From Allonocardiopsis opalescens (GTDB taxonomy: Bacteria > Actinomycetota > Actinomycetes > Streptosporangiales > Streptosporangiaceae), in contig NZ_PVZC01000006.1 in the NCBI RefSeq assembly GCF_003002095.1, positions 434,001 to 498,000 on the forward strand: a stretch of 64,000 nt of DNA, given 5' to 3'. Both the position numbers and the translations under genes were made by a program. Positions 28,434 to 35,638 of this stretch are shown here, piece by piece. How positions within the stretch are numbered: the first letter of the stretch is position 1; the number at the start of each line of letters is the position of its first letter. The notes under the pieces are model-generated. The model ran no database searches. It had not been told where the DNA came from and saw nothing but the letters and a program-made list of their open reading frames with translations.

Positions 28434-29444
28434 TCATCGGCCCGGCACGGCCTCGGCCGCGGCGCCCAGCGCGGATCTGCGGTAGGCGCTCGGCGCCATG
28501 CCGTAGGCGTCGCGGAACAGGCGGCTGAAGGCGGCGGCGTGCGCGAAGCCCCAGCTCGCGGCGATGCGGTGCACCGCCGTCCCCGACAGGGCCGGGTCGG
28601 CGAGGTCGCGGCGGGCCCGTTCGAGCCGCCGGCCGCGGATCCAGCTGGAGACGGTGGTGCCCTGCGCCTGGAACAGACGGTGCAGGTAGCTGAGCGAGAT
28701 GTGGTGGGCGGCCGCGATCGCGGCCGGGGCGAGGTCGGGTTCGCGCAGGTGCCGCAGGATGAACGCCTGGATGCGCAGGGTCAGCGAGCGGGTATGGGCC
28801 TCGGGTTCGAGTGCGCCCTCGGCCTCGAGTTCGTGGGCGAAGACGCTGCTCACGAGGTCGAGCACGATGGAGCCCAGCCGCCGGGCGTCGGCGGGGCTGT
28901 AGTTGTCGGCCTCGCCGCGGGTCACCAGCCGGGTGGCGAGGCCGGCCAGCAGGCCGCCGACACCGTCGCTCGCCGGTATCCGCCGCCCGAGCAGCCGCCG
29001 GAGCTGCCGCTCCGGCAGCGGCAGCAGCTCCTGGGGGACGGCGACGGCGCACATCTGGACGGAGCGCCGCCCGCCGGGCGCGGCGAGCACGGCGCTGTCC
29101 ACCTGTTCCAGGGCGTGGATCTGGAGTTCGCCCACGCCCACGGCGCTCTCGCGGCCGGCCCAGGCGGTGTGGAAGCTCCCTTGCAGCGGCATGACGACCT
29201 GGTACACGCGCGCCCACTCGGGCGGTGGGGGCGCCGTCCGGCGCAGCCGCAGCGGCGGCAGCGACTTCCAGCCCGCGTGCACGGCGCCGAGCCGCAGATC
29301 GCGCTCGTAGGCGGTGAAGCCGGACGCGCGGGAGGGGTCGTCGGGGAACTCCGCCCGGAACGGGGTGTCGCGCAGCCGCGCCCGCCAGCGGCCCAGCCGC
29401 TCGGGTTCGGGCAGGTCGTCGGTTTCGAAGACGGTCTCGATCAC
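28434..29444 (-). CDS. AraC family transcriptional regulator
   Basis: A 336-residue regulator with an N-terminal AraC-binding-like cupin (starts VIETVFETDDLPEPERLGRW, including the conserved aspartate-rich opening) and a C-terminal double helix-turn-helix: HISLSYLHRLFQAQGTT near 245 and GFAHAAAFSRLFRDAYGMAP near 295. The effector is unknown. The start was set at GTG 29442-29444 by comparison with family N-termini; the ribosome site there is weak and ATG at 29528 remains possible. It lies 193 bp downstream of the nucleotidyltransferase gene, whose regulation by it is unproven. Confidence 0.85.
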   Translation of the reverse strand: MIETVFETDDLPEPERLGRWRARLRDTPFRAEFPDDPSRASGFTAYERDLRLGAVHAGWKSLPPLRLRRTAPPPPEWARVYQVVMPLQGSFHTAWAGRESAVGVGELQIHALEQVDSAVLAAPGGRRSVQMCAVAVPQELLPLPERQLRRLLGRRIPASDGVGGLLAGLATRLVTRGEADNYSPADARRLGSIVLDLVSSVFAHELEAEGALEPEAHTRSLTLRIQAFILRHLREPDLAPAAIAAAHHISLSYLHRLFQAQGTTVSSWIRGRRLERARRDLADPALSGTAVHRIAASWGFAHAAAFSRLFRDAYGMAPSAYRRSALGAAAEAVPGR

Positions 29445-29637
29445 CCTGGCCCCCGTTTCCGTACGCCGAACGCGGGCGCGCGGCTCACGGCACCCGGTTG
29501 GAAGGACGAACCGGTCCGCCGGAATCATTCCGGCGCGGACGGCCGGAACCGGCCGCAGGGGGCGAGAGAGCGGGCGCGCCGCGCCTCCGCCGGGACCGCC
29601 GCCGCGCCCGCGGACGAAGGGCGCGGCGGCGGACGCC

Positions 29638-30378
29638 TCAGCGCGGGGCGGGCACCGGCGGCTCGGCGGCGAGCAGCGCGGGCACCTGCTCGCTGGCCTC
29701 CTTCACGTCCTTGACCGTGTCGACACCGCGCCAGAAGCCGTTGATGCGGTACCCGGCCAGCTCGCGGCGGGCGGCGAGCTCGGGGAAGGTGGTGGACTCG
29801 TGGTCGCCCTTGTCGGGCAGCAGCGGGGTGACGTGCGGCTCGAACAGGTAGACGCCGGCGTTGATCCAGAACGGCAGCAGCGGGCTCTGGGTGAAGCCCT
29901 CGATGACGCCGTCGTCGTCGACGTCGACGATGCCCCAGCTGGTGCGGTACTGGGCCAGCGCGAGGGTGACCGCGCCGCCGCGGGCGAGGTGGAAGTCGGT
30001 GAACTCCTCCAGCGGGAACCAGGTCAGGATGTCGCCGTTGAGGGCGAAGTAGCGGTCGTCTCGGTCGGGCAGCCCGGAGGCGGCGTACTTGAGCGCGCCG
30101 CCCCGGCCCAGCGGCTCGTCCTCCACCAGCAGGGTGATCCCGAGCCCGCGCTCGCGGTCGCCCAGGTACTCGCGCAGCACCTCGGCCTTGTAGCCGCAGG
30201 AGATGACGACCTGCTCCACACCGTGGCGCTCCAGCCAGTCCAGCTGGTAGTCGATGATCGGCCGGTCGGCCACCTCGACCATCGCCTTGGGCCGGGTGTC
30301 GGTGTAGGGACGCAGCCGCGTCGCCTGGCCGCCCGCGAGGATCACAGCCTGCTTTACCTGGGTGGATGAACCGCTCAT
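29638..30378 (-). CDS. Nucleotidyltransferase for NDP-sugar synthesis
   Basis: A 246-residue nucleotide-sugar pyrophosphorylase of the GT-A-like NTP-transferase family. The nucleotide loop LAGGQATRLRPYTDTRPKAM near residue 14 and the metal-binding ALNGDILT near 113 are clear, as is FWINAGVYLFEP near 165. It would make an NDP-sugar (glucose-1-phosphate or mannose-1-phosphate as substrate) for cell wall or glycan assembly; which sugar cannot be told. ATG start. No glycosyltransferase is adjacent. Confidence 0.85.
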   Translation of the reverse strand: MSGSSTQVKQAVILAGGQATRLRPYTDTRPKAMVEVADRPIIDYQLDWLERHGVEQVVISCGYKAEVLREYLGDRERGLGITLLVEDEPLGRGGALKYAASGLPDRDDRYFALNGDILTWFPLEEFTDFHLARGGAVTLALAQYRTSWGIVDVDDDGVIEGFTQSPLLPFWINAGVYLFEPHVTPLLPDKGDHESTTFPELAARRELAGYRINGFWRGVDTVKDVKEASEQVPALLAAEPPVPAPR

Positions 30379-30451
30379 GAGCGGGACACTAGCAAGACCG
30401 GCCCCCTGCCGGATCGGGGTTCACCCTGATTTCATCCCCGGCGGGGCGGGC

Positions 30452-32890
30452 TCAGTTCCGGGTGATCTCGCGGTAGGCGTCGCGGAGGTCCTCGCCGGTG
30501 ACGGTGGTGAGGTCGTCGGCCGTCGCCGCCTCGCCGAGTTCGTTGGTGACGCGCAGGTCGCGGAAGGAGCACGCCTTCTCGAACAGCGAGCGCGCGAAGC
30601 GCCCGTTGCCGAGTTCGTCGATCCAGCCCTCGGCGCAGACGTAGCCGAAGATCTGGTCGAGGTCCTCGGCCGCCGCCTCATCGAAGCGGTCGCCCGCGGC
30701 GGCGGCCAGGTGCTCGGCGATGGCGCGCAGCTCGCGCGGCGAGTAGCTGGGGAAGGTCACCCGCACGTTGAAGCGCGAGGCCAGCCCGGCATTGCTGGCC
30801 AGGAAGCGGTCCATCTCGCTCGAGTAGCCGGCCAGCACGATCACCAGCCGGGAGCGGTCGTCCTCGGCCCGCTTGAGCAGGGTCTGGATGGCTTCGGAGC
30901 CGAAGGCGTCGCCGCCGCTGTAGCCGGGGTTGGCCAGCGCGTAGGCCTCGTCCACGAAGAGCACGCCGCCCATCGCGGAGTCGATCAGCTTGTTGGTCTT
31001 CACCGCCGTGGAGCCAAGGTGCTCGCCGACCAGGTCGGCGCGCTGCGCCTCCACCACCTCCGGCCGGGAGAGCAGGCCGAGTGCGGCGAAGACCCGCCCC
31101 AGGATGCGGGCCACGGTGGTCTTGCCGGTGCCGGGCGGACCGGTGAACACGAAGTGCCGCATCGGCGGGTGGGAGCGCAGGCCCTGGGCCTGGCGGAGCC
31201 GGGCCGCCTGCAGCTGGGCGACGATCGACCTGACCTGCTGCTTGACCGGGTCGAGCCCGATCATGCCGTCCAGCTCGGCCAGCGCCTCCTCCACCGACGG
31301 GGTCTCGGCGTAGCCGCGGAAGCGGGCGGTGAGCTGCGCGTAGGCGGCGTCGACGTCCTCGCCCCTGATGGTGACCAGCTGCTCGGGCGTCGGCGCGCCG
31401 CCGGCCCCCACCACCCGCACGTCGCGCGCCTGGGCGGCCTGGGCCACCAGCGAGCGGACGAAGCGGCCGTTGCCCAGCTCGTCCACGATGCCGCGCTCGA
31501 CGGCCTCCTCCAGGCGCCGCCACAGCACCGGGCGGGCGTCGGGGTCGAGCTGGTCGCCGCGGGCCTCGGTGCGCGACTCCGCGATCTGCAGCAGCTCGGC
31601 CGGGCTGTAGCTGGGGAAGTGCACCCGGGTGCCGAAGCGCGAGCTGAGGCCGGGGTTGGAGCCGAGGAAGGACTCCATCTCCTTCTCGTAGCCCGCCAGC
31701 ACGATGACGAGGTTGTCGCGGTCGTCCTCGGCCCGCTTGAGCAGGGTCTGCACCGCCTCGTTGCCGAAGCGGTCGGGCTGGCCGTCGCCGGCGTTCACCA
31801 GGGAGTACGCCTCGTCGATGAACAGCACCCCGCCCAGGGCGCGGTCGACCGCCTCGTTGGTCTTCAGCGCGGTGGCGCCCAGGAACTCCCCGACCAGGTC
31901 GGCGCGCTGCGCCTCGACCACGTAGGGGGTGGGCAGCAGCTCGAAGGAGTAGAAGATGTTGGCGATGATGCGGGCCACGCTGGTCTTGCCGGTACCGGGC
32001 GGGCCGACGAAGACGAAGTGGCGCAGCGGCTTCTCGGTGCTGTAGCCGGCCTCGGCCCGCATCCTGGCCGCCTCGATGGAGGCGGCGATGGACCGGATCT
32101 GCTGCTTGACCGGCTCCAGGCCGATCATGTTCTCCAGCTCGGCCAGCGCCTCCTGCACCGACATCCGCGGCGGCGGCGCGTCGTGCCCAGCGCCCGAGGG
32201 AGCCGGCAGGTAGGGCGCCGCGCCGGCCGGCGCCTGCTGGCGCTGCTGGACGGGCTGTCCCTGCGTCTGCTGCGGGCCGCCCGGCGCCGCGGCGGCCGGG
32301 CGGCCGCCGGGCCGCTGCGGCTGCTGCCTGCGGGCGGCCTGGCGGGCGGCCGAGGCGCGGACCAGCAGCACGGCCGCGGCCGCCACCGCCGCGGCGACGG
32401 CGCCGGCCACCGCGCCGAGGAACATGTGGGTGGCGGCGAGCACCGCGGTGCCGAGCACCAGGGCGGCGCCGAGGCTGAGCCCGGTGGTCTGCCAGGCGGG
32501 GAAGGCGCGCAGCCGGGACGCGACCAGCGCGACCGGCAGCGGGAGCAGCATCAGCAGCACGACGGAGATGTCGGCCCGGTTGGCGGCCGAGAGTCCGAAC
32601 AGGCCGAACACCTGGAAGGCGGCCGCCGACCAGACCGCGCAGATGAGCAGGGTGGCGGCGGCATCGGCCGAGCGCATCAGCGCCACCACCAGCAGTACCG
32701 CCACGAGCGCGAGCGGGAAGATCAGCCCGATGTCGGTGAGCGCCCCCGCCACCAGGGCGGCCAGCAGCACGGCGCCGCCGGCGATCAGCCGGGTGCGCAG
32801 CGGCACCGCGCGGTAGGCGGCACGGACGCGTTCGAGCAGAGGAGTCCCCGAGGCCCCACCCGCCGGCCGGGGTCTGTCGTTGTACCGCAT
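30452..32890 (-). CDS. Membrane-anchored double AAA+ ATPase, CbxX/CfqX type
   Basis: An 812-residue protein with about six membrane helices in residues 30-180, a Gln/Pro-rich linker to ~240, then two AAA+ modules of the CbxX/CfqX (EccA-like) class. Module 1 has Walker A GPPGTGKTSVARI near 296 and Walker B LFIDEAYSL near 356; module 2 has GPPGTGKTTVARI near 575 and LFVDEAYALANPG. Each module begins EEALAELxxMIGLxPVKQQ. Role unknown; such ATPases remodel proteins (Rubisco activase, ESX chaperones). No ESX genes are nearby, so an EccA assignment is not supported. ATG start. Confidence 0.8.
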   Translation of the reverse strand: MRYNDRPRPAGGASGTPLLERVRAAYRAVPLRTRLIAGGAVLLAALVAGALTDIGLIFPLALVAVLLVVALMRSADAAATLLICAVWSAAAFQVFGLFGLSAANRADISVVLLMLLPLPVALVASRLRAFPAWQTTGLSLGAALVLGTAVLAATHMFLGAVAGAVAAAVAAAAVLLVRASAARQAARRQQPQRPGGRPAAAAPGGPQQTQGQPVQQRQQAPAGAAPYLPAPSGAGHDAPPPRMSVQEALAELENMIGLEPVKQQIRSIAASIEAARMRAEAGYSTEKPLRHFVFVGPPGTGKTSVARIIANIFYSFELLPTPYVVEAQRADLVGEFLGATALKTNEAVDRALGGVLFIDEAYSLVNAGDGQPDRFGNEAVQTLLKRAEDDRDNLVIVLAGYEKEMESFLGSNPGLSSRFGTRVHFPSYSPAELLQIAESRTEARGDQLDPDARPVLWRRLEEAVERGIVDELGNGRFVRSLVAQAAQARDVRVVGAGGAPTPEQLVTIRGEDVDAAYAQLTARFRGYAETPSVEEALAELDGMIGLDPVKQQVRSIVAQLQAARLRQAQGLRSHPPMRHFVFTGPPGTGKTTVARILGRVFAALGLLSRPEVVEAQRADLVGEHLGSTAVKTNKLIDSAMGGVLFVDEAYALANPGYSGGDAFGSEAIQTLLKRAEDDRSRLVIVLAGYSSEMDRFLASNAGLASRFNVRVTFPSYSPRELRAIAEHLAAAAGDRFDEAAAEDLDQIFGYVCAEGWIDELGNGRFARSLFEKACSFRDLRVTNELGEAATADDLTTVTGEDLRDAYREITRN

Positions 32891-33034
32891 CGCGCCTCTC
32901 CGCCCGTGTCCGTCGCCCCCAACCTAGGGCGCCCGCCGCGCTCGCGCGAGCCTCACCCGAGGTGTCGGCCACCCTACGGGGCGTCGGCGACGGCCGTCGA
33001 TGATCTCCGCGGCACGGGACGGCGCCGCCGGGCG

Positions 33035-33733
33035 TCACAGGAGTTCGAGCTGGTTCCCTCCGGCGGCGCCCTCCTGCCCGGGCCGCCGCACCCGCAGGTG
33101 GCGCCACCTGGGGAGGTCGTCCAGGTAGGCCCAGCTCATCCGGTGGTGCGGGGTGGGTCCGTGCAGGTCGAGGGCTGCCCGGTGCACCGGCGAGGGGTAG
33201 CCCACGGCGGTGTCGAAGGCGTACTCGGGGTGGTCGGCGGCCAGCGCCGCCATCAGGCCGTCCCTGCGCACCTTGGCCAGCACGGAGGCGGCGGCCACCG
33301 AGACGCTGGTGAGGTCGGCCTTGATCTGGGTGCGCACCCGCCAGGGGCGGCCGAGGTAGTCGTGCTTGCCGTCCAGGATGACCGCGTCCGGCCGCACCGG
33401 CAGCAGCCGCAGCGCCCGCTGGGCGGCGGTGCGCAGGGCCGCGGTCATGCCCAGTTCGTCGATCTCGGCGGGGCTGGCCGAGCCGTAGGCGTGCGCGCTG
33501 ACCCAGCCCTCCAGCAGCCCGGCCAGCTCGGTGCGGCGCTTGGGCGCCAGCAGCTTGGAGTCGGTGAGGCCCTCGGGCGGCGGCGAGAGGTCGGTGACGG
33601 CGGCGCACACCATGACGGGCCCCGCCCAGGCGCCGCGCCCCACCTCGTCGACGCCCGCGACGACCCGGGCGCCGGCCCGGCGCAGCTCGGTCTCGATCGC
33701 GTAGTCGGGCGGTTCCACGGCCATGCCCCCCAT
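33035..33733 (-). CDS. rnhB: Ribonuclease HII
   Basis: Cleaves RNA in RNA-DNA hybrids, including single ribonucleotides left in DNA. It has 232 residues, with active-site acids in [15 protein letters not shown] near 27, [11 protein letters not shown] near 118 and VLAKVRRDG near 148. The family motif VGYPSPVH is present near 180. The frame starts [11 protein letters not shown]; the second Met (33724) is an alternative. Divergent from maf (116 bp gap). Confidence 0.93.
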   Translation of the reverse strand: MGGMAVEPPDYAIETELRRAGARVVAGVDEVGRGAWAGPVMVCAAVTDLSPPPEGLTDSKLLAPKRRTELAGLLEGWVSAHAYGSASPAEIDELGMTAALRTAAQRALRLLPVRPDAVILDGKHDYLGRPWRVRTQIKADLTSVSVAAASVLAKVRRDGLMAALAADHPEYAFDTAVGYPSPVHRAALDLHGPTPHHRMSWAYLDDLPRWRHLRVRRPGQEGAAGGNQLELL

Positions 33734-33849
33734 TGTGCCGGTCTCCGGCCGGCCCCGGGCCCGGAACGGGCGTCCGGGGCGCTCGCGGCGGGGCGGCGGC
33801 GCCGGGCGGTCGGTGCCGCGGCGGCCGCGGCCCGCTAACCTCTGGTGCC

Positions 33850-34449
33850 GTGACCCGCCTGATCCTCGCCTCCGCGTCCCCTACCCGGCTCAGTGTGCTG
33901 CGCGCCGCGGGCCTGGACCCGGAAGTGCTGGTCAGCGGGGTGGACGAGTCCGCCGTGCGGGCCGACTCCCCCGCGCACCTGTGCCTGGCGCTGGCCACTG
34001 CCAAGGCCGAGGCGGCCGCGGAGCGCGCGGGCGCGGGCGACGCGGTGCTGCTGGGCTGCGACTCCGTGCTGGAACTTGACGGAGTCGCCTACGGCAAGCC
34101 CGCCTCCGCTGAGGAGGCGGTGCGGCGCTGGGAGGCGATGGCGGGCCGCACCGGCGTGCTGCGCACCGGCCACCAGGTCATCCACCTCGGCACCGGCGCC
34201 CGGGCGGGCGCGGTGGGCTCCACCTCGGTGCGCTTCGGCCGGCCGGGTGCGGCCGACATCCGCCGCTACGCCGCCAGCGGCGAGCCCGAGCGGGTGGCCG
34301 GCGCGTTCACCCTCGACGGGCTCGGCGGCTGGTTCGTGGACGGCATCGACGGCGACCACGGCAATGTGCTCGGCGTCTCGCTGCCGCTGCTGCGCCGGCT
34401 GCTGGCCGACGTGGGCGTCAACGTCACCGCGCTGTGGCGGGCGCCCTGA
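33850..34449 (+). CDS. maf: Maf family nucleoside triphosphate pyrophosphatase
   Basis: A 199-residue Maf protein, hydrolysing non-canonical or pyrimidine nucleoside triphosphates to monophosphates. It shows [17 protein letters not shown] at the start, [13 protein letters not shown] near 75 with the catalytic Asp, [11 protein letters not shown], and a C-terminal [20 protein letters not shown] with conserved Asp. GTG at 33850, chosen because upstream sequence in the frame lacks family similarity. Followed by corA 35 bp downstream; separate or shared transcription is unclear. Confidence 0.9.
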   Translation: MTRLILASASPTRLSVLRAAGLDPEVLVSGVDESAVRADSPAHLCLALATAKAEAAAERAGAGDAVLLGCDSVLELDGVAYGKPASAEEAVRRWEAMAGRTGVLRTGHQVIHLGTGARAGAVGSTSVRFGRPGAADIRRYAASGEPERVAGAFTLDGLGGWFVDGIDGDHGNVLGVSLPLLRRLLADVGVNVTALWRAP

Positions 34450-34483
34450 GCCTGCCGGGAGCCGTCAACTGGAGGTGGGGCCG

Positions 34484-35638
34484 ATGTCGGAGACGCGCGG
34501 CGGCTGGGTCAGACGCGGGGTGCGCCGGGCGCGGGACGCGTCCGGGCGCGGGCGCCCGCCGTCGGATCCCGAGCCGTCGATGGCCGAGCGGCCGCTGCCC
34601 GACGAGGTGACACCCGAGGACAGCGTCGTGGACGCGGCCATCTACCGCGACGGCGAGCGGGTGGAGTCCCCGCCCACACTGGCCGACACCTACCGGCGGA
34701 TGCGCGAGGCGCCCGACACCCTGGCGTGGATCGGGCTGTTCCAGCCCGGCGAGGCGCGGCTGCACGCGGTGGCGCAGGAGTTCGACCTGCATCCGCTGGC
34801 CGTCGAGGACGCGGTGGTGGCGCACCAGCGGCCCAAGCTGGAGCGCTACGGCGACACCCTCTTCGTGGTGCTGCGCGCCGCCCGCTACCTCGACGACGCC
34901 GAGGAGGTCGAGTTCGGCGAGCTGCACCTGTTCGTGGGCCCCCGCTTCGTGCTTACCGTGCGGCACGGCCGCGCCCCCGACCTGGGCGCGGTGCGGCGCC
35001 GGATGGAGGAGAACCCCGAGCTGCTGCGGCTGGGCCCCGAGGCGGTGCTGTACGCGGTGGTGGACTGGGTGGTCGACGGGTACGCGCCGGTGGTCGCCGG
35101 GCTGCAGAACGACATCGACGAGATCGAGACCGAGGTCTTCGGCGGCGACCCCAACGTGTCGCGGCGCATCTACGAGCTGTCGCGCGAGGTGATCGAGTTC
35201 CAGCGCGCCACCCGTCCGCTGCTGGACATGCTGGCCGGGCTCGCGGCCGGCTTCGACAAGTACGGCACCGACTCCGAGCTCCAGCGCTACCTGCGCGACG
35301 TCGCCGACCACGCCACCACGGTGGCCGAGCGGGTCGACGGCTTCCGGATGATGCTGTCCGACATCCTCACCGTCAACGCCACCCTGGTCGCGCAGGCGCA
35401 GAACGAGGAGATCAAGCACCTCACCGAGGCGAGCTTCACCCAGAGCGAGGAGGTCAAGAAGATCTCCTCCTGGGCGGCCATCCTGTTCGCGCCGACCCTC
35501 ATCGGCACGGTGTACGGCATGAACTTCACCCATATGCCCGAGACGGAGTGGCCGCTGGGGTACCCCTTCGCGGTCCTGCTGATGCTGCTGGTCTGCCTGA
35601 GCCTGTACGTCGTCTTCAAACGGCGCGACTGGCTGTGA
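34484..35638 (+). CDS. corA: CorA family magnesium/divalent cation transporter
   Basis: A 384-residue CorA channel subunit. After a ~40-residue basic, Ser/Arg-rich N-terminus comes the soluble alpha/beta domain and long stalk helix, then two C-terminal helices. The signature TVYGMNFTHMPE near residue 343 (GMN) lies at the end of helix 1, and the chain ends YVVFKRRDWL. Moves Mg2+ down its gradient into the cell as a pentamer. ATG with GGAGGTGGGG upstream. Its stop overlaps the start of the next gene (GTGA). Confidence 0.95.
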   Translation: MSETRGGWVRRGVRRARDASGRGRPPSDPEPSMAERPLPDEVTPEDSVVDAAIYRDGERVESPPTLADTYRRMREAPDTLAWIGLFQPGEARLHAVAQEFDLHPLAVEDAVVAHQRPKLERYGDTLFVVLRAARYLDDAEEVEFGELHLFVGPRFVLTVRHGRAPDLGAVRRRMEENPELLRLGPEAVLYAVVDWVVDGYAPVVAGLQNDIDEIETEVFGGDPNVSRRIYELSREVIEFQRATRPLLDMLAGLAAGFDKYGTDSELQRYLRDVADHATTVAERVDGFRMMLSDILTVNATLVAQAQNEEIKHLTEASFTQSEEVKKISSWAAILFAPTLIGTVYGMNFTHMPETEWPLGYPFAVLLMLLVCLSLYVVFKRRDWL

